Below are positions 21,464 to 30,918 of a DNA stretch of 64,000 bases, in pieces (positions within the stretch are counted from its first letter, which is position 1; every line of letters starts with the position of its first letter). Source of the DNA: Polyporus tsugae (taxonomy: Eukaryota; Basidiomycota; Agaricomycetes; Polyporales; Polyporaceae); assembly GCA_024305745.1 (NCBI GenBank), contig JAHRBS010000010.1:69501-133500 (forward strand). The letters run 5' to 3'. The notes under the pieces were generated by a model. The model had not been told where the DNA came from and made no database searches. It was given only the letters and a program-made list of their open reading frames with translations. Both the position numbers and the translations under genes were made by a program.

Positions 21464-22527
21464 GGTTGATTCGCGGCACAACTGTGAACAGATGGAAGCG
21501 TAATCTCGTAGAGGACAAGTTTGTGGCAAATGGGAATAGATGGAACTACCCGGACGTAGCAGCGTTCTGGGCCGAGTTGACAGCGAAGTTTAGACCAATA
21601 AACTACGTTAACGACGCAATCATCGCACTCGATCAGATTCATATGGGCAATCGCCGGGCCGAAGACTTCTTTGACGAATGGGAAGATCTGACAGCCCGTG
21701 CTACGGAAAACAAAGACACGGCTAACAATATCTACCGGCTCAAAAATGCACTACCATCCAGCTACCTAGTTGCGATCAGCACGATGCCGGTAAAGCCTGT
21801 CACCTACGCCCAGTGGAAATCTACGATCATCGCCATGGACAATGATCGCATCATCTTCAACCGCCAGATCCGTGATTTCACACGTCGACCACCCCCGCAA
21901 CAGCCACCCCCACGTGCTCCACCTCGTTACCCACCACCAAACGCTCCCCCGCGATATGGGAACCCGTTCCCACGTTACCCGGAACCCGGCCCACGATACC
22001 AATCACGATACCCGGAACATGACCCAGCGTTCCCACCCTCAAGGTATCCGCCATATGCCCCAGCCTCGCAATACCCTCCGCCCCGGCCGTACTACCCACC
22101 GCGCCCCCAAGTACCCACGATGCCGGGAGACAGACACACCGGCACAGGGGTCACGTACGGAGGAGCCGGACAGCCGATGGACATCGATCGGCTCAGGGCC
22201 CGACCATGCCGAAAGTGCGGCGCAAAGCAGACCGAGAAGGGCTCATGCGGAGACATGTGGCATATTCCCAACCGGACCGGCGCAGCTGCGGTACAGAAGC
22301 GCAGATGGGAAGAACGCGACAGTCGCGAAGAATTCCTCGAAGAGGTCAGACGTTTCCATCAAGAAGACCCCGAGGACTTCCTTGCACAGATTGCCGGGGT
22401 AACGGTCCCTACCTATCACGAGGACCCAGAGCCACAGCATGCACTGGAGGAATACACCGATGGATACAACGAGATACAACAACAGATGGATGAGTACGAG
22501 CAGCATTTTCCCTACGGTCCCACGTAA
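21232..22527 (+). CDS. gag: Gag-like capsid protein
   Basis: 431 residues. The centre (PEYFDGLSPDFEQWKSDVQV through FRPINYVNDAIIALDQI and FFDEWEDLTARA) is the retrotransposon Gag capsid fold. It is followed by a Pro/Tyr-rich linker (RYPPPNAPPRYGNPFPRYPE) and a Cys-rich segment CRKCGAKQTEKGSC...W-H, a non-standard zinc knuckle. The C terminus is acidic and ends FPYGPT. Gag packages element RNA into virus-like particles in the cytoplasm. The frame is intact, and the stop TAA at 22525-22527 is in the same frame as pol. Confidence 0.85.
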   Translation: MAQTFSFDAATQAWISGEIANFIAATQPQRGGRNHAPPRLAQPEYFDGLSPDFEQWKSDVQVYVAGLDKDPAISAVLGLIRGTTVNRWKRNLVEDKFVANGNRWNYPDVAAFWAELTAKFRPINYVNDAIIALDQIHMGNRRAEDFFDEWEDLTARATENKDTANNIYRLKNALPSSYLVAISTMPVKPVTYAQWKSTIIAMDNDRIIFNRQIRDFTRRPPPQQPPPRAPPRYPPPNAPPRYGNPFPRYPEPGPRYQSRYPEHDPAFPPSRYPPYAPASQYPPPRPYYPPRPQVPTMPGDRHTGTGVTYGGAGQPMDIDRLRARPCRKCGAKQTEKGSCGDMWHIPNRTGAAAVQKRRWEERDSREEFLEEVRRFHQEDPEDFLAQIAGVTVPTYHEDPEPQHALEEYTDGYNEIQQQMDEYEQHFPYGPT

Positions 22528-22833
22528 GCGCACATACGCGGCGACCGTCACTATACAATAGTTTTCAGAACCGGTTCTCCGTCTTAGACTCTGATGTACC
22601 CGTTCCGGGTTGTACTATACCTATGCCTACTTATTCACCGGACAACTCCAACATTCCCCACCCTACCCAGTTACGTACTATACTTATTAAAAATAACGAG
22701 ACGACTGATCGTCGGAGCCAACCTACAGGCAACGATCAGCGCGGCGGGTTAGAACCCGTGCTTAATTTCTCGTCCAAAAATAACAAAAAAATCGAAAAAA
22801 ACCCCTAGTGCGCCCATTAACGCCATCCGAGTA
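22528..22833 (+). other. gag-pol spacer
   Basis: 306 bp (a multiple of three) between the gag stop and the pol ATG. It contains an 8-bp perfect stem (CTGATCGT 22705-22712 / ACGATCAG 22732-22739) and an A-rich run (about 22775-22801). No acceptor tried restores an in-frame gag-pol splice from the GTAAGC that overlaps the gag stop. Confidence 0.6.
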
Positions 22834-25800
22834 ATGTCTTACGGTCCGACGTACTTCAAAGTCACACGCGGTACCGGAAGCAAACAACTAGACATACCGG
22901 TCATGATCAAAAACCTAGAAACTCTTCAGGTTTACGACACCAAGGCTCTCTGCGATACCGGTTGTACCGGTTCGTGTGTCAACAGAAACTTCGTTCAGCG
23001 TGCAGGCCTATCACCTAAGCCATTCCCACATCCCATTGACGTATTTAACGCCGATGGATCTCCCAACATAGGTGGTAGAATCACGCATTACGTTGACGTA
23101 CAACTACAGATCGGAGACCACGCGGAACAAATCCCGCTTCTAGTCACTGATCTTGGCAAAATGGACATATATCTCGGACACGACTGGATTGAGCATCACA
23201 ATCCGTCGATACATTGGAAGAACAAAACCATTGAGTTCGACCGATGCCCGAGTACTTGCCATCACATCGTCAGCGCTGGTGATCGAATCTTCTCCCTACA
23301 TACCCGATCGTGGCTTGACGCCCGATCAGTCCACATACGTGCAAAATCGTCGGTAGCAATGGAAATCGCAATCAAACAGAATGAGGCCAAGGCAGAACAA
23401 ACGTTCGAGGAAATGATTCCAGAGTACTACCGAGATTTCCGCGACGTCTTCGACGAAGCGACGTTCTCCACTCTTCCCGAACGACGGCCTTATGACCACG
23501 CGATTGAATTAACCGTGAACGCTAAACCGTATTGTGGAAAAATATACCCCATGACCCTAGACGAACAACAAGCGTTAGACGTATTCTTAGAGGAAAATCT
23601 ATCCACGGGTCGAATTCGCCCATCGAAATCCTCGTGGGGGGCTCCGTTCTTCTTTGTCAAGAAAAAAGACGGCAAACTGCATCCCGTTCAGGACTACAGA
23701 CAGTTAAACGCCTTGACCAAGAAAAATGTGTACCCCCTTCCTCTAATGCTACAGATCCTAGATCGGCTGAAAGGCGCCCAGTACTACACCAAGTTAGACA
23801 TACGTTGGGGATACAATAATATTCGTATAGTCGAAGGCGATGAGGAAAAAGCAGCGTTTATCACAAATCGCGGCTTATACGAACCTCTCGTCATGTTCTT
23901 CGGCTTAACGAATTCCCCGGCGACTTTCCAAATGATGATGAACTCGATCTTCCAAGATCTGATTCTTCGTGGGAAAGTCATTGTGTACTTGGACGACATC
24001 ATTATCTGTACAGCCGATCTAGAGGAACACAGACGCATAGTACGACAAGTCCTACAGATCCTTCGAGACAATCACCTTACGTGTAAACCCCAGAAGTGCG
24101 AGTTCGAAACTCAGGAAACCGAGTACCTAGGTCATATCATCACCCCCGGCGAGATCCGCATGGACCCGGGCAAGGTCAAAGGTGTCACTGATTGGCCGGT
24201 ACCCACGTGCAAACGTGATGTACAGAGTTTCCTCGGATTCGCAAACTTCTACAGACGGTTTATCAAGGACTTCTCAAAGATCGCGGGACCAATGAATCGT
24301 CTCACGGGTCTTAACGTATGGACATGGACTCCAGAGCATCAACTCGCTTTTGAAGGGATCAAGGACGCGATCACACACGCCCCCGTGTTAGCTATACCCA
24401 ATGACACGGATCCCTTGAAAGTCGAATGCGATGCCTCGAACTTTGCGATCGGAGCCGAGCTCTCGCAATGTCAGAACGGACTATGGAAACCTATTGCCTT
24501 CCTATCACATTCCTTAACACCCGCACAAAAAGGATACAAGATCTGGGATCGAGAAATGTTGTCGGTTATCACCGCGTTACAAGAATGGCGTCACTTCCTC
24601 CAAAACGCGCGAGAATTCGAGGTCCATAATGACCACAAAAACCTCGAATACTTCCGAAAACCACAACGGCTAAACGCGCGACAAGCGCGTTGGGCGACAA
24701 CTCTCGCGAACTACCATTTCAAGTTACACCATAAACCAGGTCGTACCATGGGCAAAGTAGACGCTCTGTCTAGACGCGTGGACCACGAAACCGGTCCCGT
24801 GATCGAAAACTTCACGTTGCTCAAGGAACACTGGTTTGCGGCTTCTCATACGATAGACGGAGCAGACAATCTAAAGAAAATGTGTCTGGAACACGTTGAT
24901 CTTTATGACCGTCTTGTCGTCGAGAAACTAGGAAAGGACAATGATTGGGAATTAGCCGAGGACGGCTTAATCTACAGGAGGGGGAAAATGGTTGTTCCAA
25001 ACCACTCGGAACTTCGCGGACGCGTCATCGCCTCACACCACGATTCAATCGCGGCTGGACACCCGGGCGCAGCCAAAACACAAGATCTGGTCATGAGATC
25101 TTATTGGTGGCCGTCCATTCGGAAAGACGTTGCCAAGTACGTCGCCGGATGCATCACGTGTCAGCGCGTCAAGATTGATCGACAACCACGCGCCGCACCA
25201 CTCCATCCCAACCCTATTCCCGATCAGAACTGGCAATTCGTCACCATGGACTATATGACCGGACTACCCGAATGCAACGGACATGATGCCATACTAGTCT
25301 TTGTCGATATGAAATCCAAAGACTACATCGCTATTCCCTGTTCAAAAACGCTAGACTCGGAAGGACAAGCAAGACTCTTCATCAAACACGTAGTCGTACC
25401 CCACAGCCTGCCCAAGCGCATATGGTCGGACCGAGGCCCTACCCTCGTGTCCTCCTTCACCAAAGAAGTCTACCGACAGATGGGGATCGAAGGCAATCCT
25501 AGTACAGCCTATCATCCCCAGACCGACGGCCAGACCGAGCGCATGAATCAAGAGATCCAGACCTATCTACGGATCTTCATCAATCACAAACAGGACGACT
25601 GGGTCGAATGGCTACCGCTAGCAGAGTTTGCTTACCGATGTCGTGTACATGCGTCCACAGGAATGTCCCCTTTCTTCATGACTCACGGTCACGAACCCAA
25701 CACCGGAGTCGAGACGTTGAAAGACGGCATCAATGAATCAGCCAAGCAATTCGCCGAGCGAATGCAACGCATCGGGAAGCAAGCAGCGCAGGCGCTGGAG

Positions 25801-26484
25801 ATAGCGCGAGAAGCGATGAAGCGACATTACGACAAACACCGACAACCGTCACGAGATTACAAGATAGGCGATTACGTATACATAGACGCACAGAACTTCC
25901 CCACCGACCGACCAAACAAGAAACTCGAAGACAAGCGCTACGGCCCTTTCCGAGTTGAAGAAAAAGTCGGCGCTAGTGCATATCGCCTAAAACTTCCACC
26001 CAAGTGGAAGTTACGTCATCCCGTATTCAACGAAGTACTCTTAACCCCTGCACACGATCCCGAATTCCCAAATCAAGGAAAAACCAGTCGAGAAGTACCC
26101 ACTCTTCTGGAACCCGATCGAGAAGTCGAATCGATCTTAGATTCAAAGATCGTGGAAGGATCGGGTCGATCTCGCAAAGTTCACTACCTCGTCCAATGGT
26201 GTGGACTCACACGAGCTGACCGCGAATGGGTATCTTCGGATACAGACGAACTCCAGACGGACGAGGCCAAGAAACTCATCACCGCTTTCTACGCCGCGAA
26301 CAAGTTCGCGCCGCGCATCCACGTTCGCTACCTACTCACCGCTACGGACAAACATGGACAAATAATCACATACGACACAGATTCCTATGACTTTTGGACA
26401 CGTAGATATAATGACTGGAAACGACGAAATCCTAAGGAAAGTGATACACAACCGGACTATGTACGACGCTTCGCTTATGACTAG
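22834..26484 (+). CDS. pol: Pol polyprotein: protease, RT, RNase H, integrase, chromodomain
   Basis: 1,216 residues, uninterrupted. Protease has CDTGCTG (D41). Reverse transcriptase has the YLDD box at 385-388. RNase H starts near VECDASNFAIG (D533). Integrase has an HHCC zinc site (H735/H736 and H743 region, C773, C776) and a D806, D866, E902 triad with 35 residues between the last two, the normal D,D-35-E spacing. Residues about 1095-1160 (EVESILDSKIV...YLVQWCGL...EWVSSD) form a chromodomain-like module. This can steer integration to particular chromatin, though the usual WKGY is WCGL here. It starts from its own ATG, 306 bp after gag and in the same frame. RT copies the RNA and integrase inserts the cDNA in the nucleus. 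Confidence 0.95.
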   Translation: MSYGPTYFKVTRGTGSKQLDIPVMIKNLETLQVYDTKALCDTGCTGSCVNRNFVQRAGLSPKPFPHPIDVFNADGSPNIGGRITHYVDVQLQIGDHAEQIPLLVTDLGKMDIYLGHDWIEHHNPSIHWKNKTIEFDRCPSTCHHIVSAGDRIFSLHTRSWLDARSVHIRAKSSVAMEIAIKQNEAKAEQTFEEMIPEYYRDFRDVFDEATFSTLPERRPYDHAIELTVNAKPYCGKIYPMTLDEQQALDVFLEENLSTGRIRPSKSSWGAPFFFVKKKDGKLHPVQDYRQLNALTKKNVYPLPLMLQILDRLKGAQYYTKLDIRWGYNNIRIVEGDEEKAAFITNRGLYEPLVMFFGLTNSPATFQMMMNSIFQDLILRGKVIVYLDDIIICTADLEEHRRIVRQVLQILRDNHLTCKPQKCEFETQETEYLGHIITPGEIRMDPGKVKGVTDWPVPTCKRDVQSFLGFANFYRRFIKDFSKIAGPMNRLTGLNVWTWTPEHQLAFEGIKDAITHAPVLAIPNDTDPLKVECDASNFAIGAELSQCQNGLWKPIAFLSHSLTPAQKGYKIWDREMLSVITALQEWRHFLQNAREFEVHNDHKNLEYFRKPQRLNARQARWATTLANYHFKLHHKPGRTMGKVDALSRRVDHETGPVIENFTLLKEHWFAASHTIDGADNLKKMCLEHVDLYDRLVVEKLGKDNDWELAEDGLIYRRGKMVVPNHSELRGRVIASHHDSIAAGHPGAAKTQDLVMRSYWWPSIRKDVAKYVAGCITCQRVKIDRQPRAAPLHPNPIPDQNWQFVTMDYMTGLPECNGHDAILVFVDMKSKDYIAIPCSKTLDSEGQARLFIKHVVVPHSLPKRIWSDRGPTLVSSFTKEVYRQMGIEGNPSTAYHPQTDGQTERMNQEIQTYLRIFINHKQDDWVEWLPLAEFAYRCRVHASTGMSPFFMTHGHEPNTGVETLKDGINESAKQFAERMQRIGKQAAQALEIAREAMKRHYDKHRQPSRDYKIGDYVYIDAQNFPTDRPNKKLEDKRYGPFRVEEKVGASAYRLKLPPKWKLRHPVFNEVLLTPAHDPEFPNQGKTSREVPTLLEPDREVESILDSKIVEGSGRSRKVHYLVQWCGLTRADREWVSSDTDELQTDEAKKLITAFYAANKFAPRIHVRYLLTATDKHGQIITYDTDSYDFWTRRYNDWKRRNPKESDTQPDYVRRFAYD

Positions 26485-26547
26485 TTAACCCATGGCATTA
26501 ACGACTACCCACTACTAACTCCTTACAGCTTCCTGAGACATGAAGCT

Positions 26548-26558
26548 AAAGAGGGGGG
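26548..26558 (+). other. polypurine tract
   Basis: AAAGAGGGGGG three bases before the 3' LTR, in the place where plus-strand DNA synthesis is primed. Confidence 0.85.
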
Positions 26559-26561
26559 TAA

Positions 26562-26755
26562 TGTTACGATACGACTTCTATGATTAGTAATACCACCTGT
26601 AACGCCCTGTACAACCTGCCCTGAAGCACCTGGTCCGTGCGCAGGCTCCAATACAATATATAAACCCCTCGAAGCTGCGGTAATTCCCCAGCTTCGAGTT
26701 GGTCTTTAGTTCCCCAGTCTTTCGCTTATTGCTAGCGTGAGGTCTGACCTTATCA
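26562..26755 (+). repeat. 3' LTR
   Basis: 194 bp, one mismatch against the 5' LTR. Confidence 0.95.
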
Positions 26756-26760
26756 TTCGT
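26756..26760. repeat. target site duplication, right
   Basis: TTCGT directly after the 3' LTR; a 5-bp duplication is usual for Ty3/Gypsy integrases. Confidence 0.9.
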
Positions 26761-28780
26761 AAGAGGTGACAGACCTGAGACCTATCAAGACTTGGTTAGC
26801 AACGGGTTCTTACCGAGTGACATTCAGCATGACATTGAAAGGCAATATAGTACGCACTCTGCAGATAAAAAAATAGCTTGACACACAGGCTAACTGAGAA
26901 GAGCGGGTCCCATTTCACGGATGTCGTTTGATCGGATGTCAGAATCGATGGCCGGGCCTGGTGCCACGAAGACAAGCAATACAATATTTGAGTCATGGAT
27001 TCGATTGGCAAGCGCGTAGGACATAGTTTCACAAGCGTTGTAAAACCAAGTACCAGAGTCCAGAGTCCAGAAAGCCTTCGAGCCTCGAGGATCGCGAGGA
27101 CAAATTGGAGACGAGGAAATTTGCAAAACCGTGACTCAGGAATGCGCGCCTAGCGGAGTTCCCATGTGGCGGTGCGTATATCGAACTGCAGCGGCATTGC
27201 TCGTCCCAGTCGTGAACGTTTGAACCACTGGAACGTACGGCAACTCTTCCTGAACTCCCTGTATTTTGAAACTCCGGCTTGGCATAGTTCTTCATGCTCC
27301 AAATCCAAATACACGAAGCTCTAGTAGGCTAAGATGCAACCTCCGTCTCTATCAGTATCCCCGGCAAGGTTAAATTCGCACATCCGCCGTAAGCACTGCC
27401 GCAGACGGCATGACAGAACCTACCTAAAGCTCGGACCGCAGAGGGTCATCTTCTCCTCGAGCAGGCATCCCTCATGCGGGGCGATGACGAGCCTCGGCGG
27501 TTGTTGACAGAACACCGTTACTCCTATACTGCAGTCGGAACGGTGAACTCAAGCGGCCATACCTGGGAACCTTGCGGCCCAGTGCTAGGTGTGTATCATG
27601 TGAGAGGGTCAAGAATCGAACAACAATTGGAGACCGCTGGGGCGCGCTGAGCCAATATTCCGGGAAGAACAGATCGGCATCAATTCTGGAGGCCTCGTAG
27701 GCAGGTGCAGCGAAGCGGAAGTGAAAGGATTTGTATCGCTGCGCAGGCATGACATTGACGCCGCCTCGCTCCCCCGATGGCTCGGAACTGTCTACTTGTG
27801 AGGTAATTCCCGAACGCCGTCACCCCCCGATGAAAGGGCATTAATGAAAGTTCCAGGAGATCACGGCCTCCTGCCCTTTCTGACGATTCGATCCAGTTCG
27901 CGGTGCTGGCATCACGACGCCGAGGAGAATAAGAAATCAAGATCAATAGAGAAGAATCACGGTCACCGATAGCAACCTCTTCGGTTGTTCCCCCCCGATC
28001 GGGCGCATACATAGAGCACTGGCAGATGCCACAAAAGCTTCCACTCGGACGGGGGGCACAGGATGATGGGGAACTTCAGACACGAGTACCACCACAGAAG
28101 CTCACCTCAAGATACTTCTATTGGCATGCACGCGCACTGGCACATTTTCAGTATTACATCGCTCTCGCGGCTGTGCATCCCGTGTCGTTTCCAACTCATC
28201 AGAATAAAACCGTACGTTCTAGCTCACGTAGAGAACGACCCTGCCCATCACTCGGCTCGCGAGGCACGGCAGAATCAGAACGCACTATGACAGGAATTTT
28301 GGACTGCGGCGGGCCAAAGATCATTTAACGGAGCTTAGAGGCTGATAGTAGAGTGGAGCAAGGACTTGCCTCACTCGAGGATTCGTCTCACAACCCCTGG
28401 GAATGTCGGCGAGAGCCCATCTGGACAAGGGCGATCACCGCCATCTGAAGGTTCTGTAGAGGCGATATAGCGATGCCGGGTGAAGAGCGAGAGGGATGTG
28501 TGGCCTGTAGAATGCATCGCCCCTTCTCTCCGTCACAAGGCTAAGGGGAGTGCCGAGGGACTTCTGAAAGGTTTGCGGTGTCCGAAGATACCCTCGAGCG
28601 CCCACGCGCGAGAGCTCGCGGGGAATGATGCAATGCGCGACCGGGGGGATGCGCCGCAAGTCTCTCATGTATTCTGTCGCCGGAGGTGATTACGGAAGTA
28701 CCTCGCTGCTGCATTCCTGGACGTATCTGAACGACGAGTACCGCGCGCTACCATAGTAACGAACAGCGACGGTTATTGCC
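26761..28780. pseudogene. possible F-box/LRR-like remnants, minus strand
   Basis: Minus-strand frames around 27.3-26.8 kb read CRTFQWFKRSR...LQFVLAILEARRLSGLWTL...LPIESMTQILYCLSSW, with leucine spacing like LRR parts of F-box proteins. A further frame at 27.75-27.47 kb has similar composition. Stops and frame changes interrupt them, and no splice chain was found. The rest of the stretch shows nothing recognisable. Confidence 0.25.
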
Positions 28781-30176
28781 GCCGTAAACATGACATATGT
28801 TGGACGTTTTCTCCATTCCTCCTTATTCCTGAACGTTTCAAGGCACATCTCAGTCTAGTGAACAGGAGCTGTTTGATACATGACTCACCCAGTGGTTGGA
28901 GGCAAGCGTCCTTCCGATAGCCCGACGAAGCGAAGCCGGGAACCCACAAATGAGAAGATTAATAGGTCTTTGATCAAAGGCATAATAGAACAAACATTAC
29001 GGACGTGGCGTCAAAGCCGTCCTCGGGTTTTCGTTCCATCTCGTCAAGCCTGCTCACCTCCTCGGTCCCATGGAGGTCTGCGGAGGCAGGATGTCAATAA
29101 GCCTGTCTTCCCGGCCGGACTGTACGCAACAACATCGCTCGCTCCAGTCCGCACCCGATCTTTGCATCGTCTCACGTCTGCACTGTATCTGACAGTTTGC
29201 GAGTGGCGATATTCAAAATGACTGCACCACCTCGCTTCGCCATGATTCCAACTGCACGCAGACGACATGGCGGTGCGACTGAGTGAGTCGGACATTGTGG
29301 ACAAAGTGGGCCGCGGAGAAGCATCTCCCCATCTCGCACGGCAATTAATGTGCACCGCAGCCGGCACTTTCTGACCCGTCTGACCACCGCAATCCGACGC
29401 CGGAGAAGCACGGCCATGCGAAAAAGCCCGGCAGTATATACACAAAGAAGCCGCCTCGAGCTCCGCCCTACCGCCCCCCGACCGCACGGACGGGGCTTTC
29501 GAGAAGGAGACATCATCGACGCGAACAATATCTATCCATCGGCAGGCCGTCAACGACGACAGAATCCGGACAGGATTGGGGGTTCAGTCCATGTCGCGAC
29601 TCGGATGCGCCTTCCTCCGGAATTCCAAACACCGCGAGATGTCTCTCGAGTCATATCATCGCAGGATAATAGCGCACGGCGACAATGTAATAGTGGAGTA
29701 TCAAAGAACAGACCACCATCTAACGTTGTAAACTCCGGACGTCACGGCGGCGTGAGGTATGGAAGCGACACAAAGAAGGAGGCGGAAAGGCTCCGAAGCA
29801 AGCCTCGCCGTGCTGCGGAGACGGGGATCATCTTTAAGCACGAGCGGTCACGAGGTGAGGCCGAGGCTGTCAATGACGCGCGCACATATCAGCTATACCC
29901 TGAACAAGTTCGCGAGGGTGTGAAGAGCATGTCCATGTCTATATTCCTCACAAAGACTCCTTCGCCTCGAGTTCAGTTACAGAGTCTTACCGCCAGGCAC
30001 AGTGACAACACCAAAGGTGCAAAACACAGCATGCACAACTTCAACGGTGGAGGACATGCCCCGTAGTGCGACATGACACGAACTGTCGTAGGTACACAGG
30101 CAACGGGACGCCGAGAACCCACACTCCAGAAACGCATCGATCACTCACCTACATCTAGCCTTCGGTGCATCTTTTG

Positions 30177-30200
30177 ATAACATGATAGGTATCATGTTAT
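30177..30200. repeat. perfect 11-bp palindrome with 2-bp centre
   Basis: ATAACATGATA, GG, TATCATGTTAT. The corresponding place in copy 2 (about 43,365) is degenerate. Confidence 0.7.
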
Positions 30201-30896
30201 GAAACACGTCTCCGAGGAGAGGAACATCTAAATAACAAGAAGGACGAACGTGCGGTTAACAAAGGTTCGCAAGCGCTAAATGTCATACCTACCGGTTTCG
30301 AGTCGGTGGGCATCACAGTGAATAGGCCTCTGCATTCACTAGTTTTCCACGTATAATGCCGGGGAGGCGGAGGGGATATGCGCGCATAAATGATCTGAAA
30401 CCGCCCCAAACCATAGAGGGGAGAGATTATCCTGACGAACGAAGATAACGGGGCGTCAAATTAGACCGCGCACTGTGGTTCCCTGGCCATACTCACCTAC
30501 GATCCCCGTAAGCAGGTTCGGATATGCAGGAAGACCTGACAAACCCTCCACAGACGCACGGCGAAGGAATGTTTTTCTGAGTAGACCTCCGCGCCGTATC
30601 CATTCCTTCATCTTGGGTTTATCGACACACAGTCCGCGAGGAAATCTTCCGGACCGCCTGCCTAGGTAGCCATGACGAGGAGAACGAGACCGTTCGGTTC
30701 AGTCAGCATTGTCGAACGACGCCACCATATCGGACAGAGATCAAAGCGCGCCGCTCACCATATATATAACTTCCGAGCGCAAACAGCACCACCCTCACCG
30801 TCGCCATGGGCGTTCAGGCAGGCGGACAACCACGGACGCCCCAGTCGGTCCACAGTCTACTTGCACGTCCTCTCTACCCCGCGCCGTGGCGTGTCC

Positions 30897-30918
30897 ATCC
30901 CCCCCCCCCCCCCCCCCC
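30897..30918. repeat. poly-C run
   Basis: About 20 consecutive C within a GC-rich part of copy 1. Similar G or C runs occur near 31,505, 32,143, 32,520, 32,622, 37,605, 45,725, 54,390 and 62,935. Confidence 0.8.

Larger units (their letters stand above)
19581..26755 (+). mobile_element. Ty3/Gypsy LTR retrotransposon (chromodomain type), full length
   Basis: A 7,175-bp element with two 194-bp LTRs that begin TG and end CA and differ at one base. It is flanked by a perfect 5-bp target duplication TTCGT (19576-19580 and 26756-26760). Order inside: LTR, self-complementary primer-binding site, two 5' open frames, gag, a 306-bp spacer, pol (protease, reverse transcriptase, RNase H, integrase, chromodomain), polypurine tract, LTR. 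Pol domain order and the C-terminal chromodomain place it with chromodomain Ty3/Gypsy elements. The 11-nt self-priming signal is the arrangement known from Tf1 of fission yeast and its relatives. Pol and gag are uninterrupted, so recent and possibly ongoing mobility is likely. Confidence 0.95.

Noticed and set aside
22524..22832. Intron removing the gag stop (GTAAGC at 22524) to fuse gag to pol
   Set aside because: The acceptors checked (TAG at 22805-22807, GAG at 22829-22831) give the wrong phase for pol.
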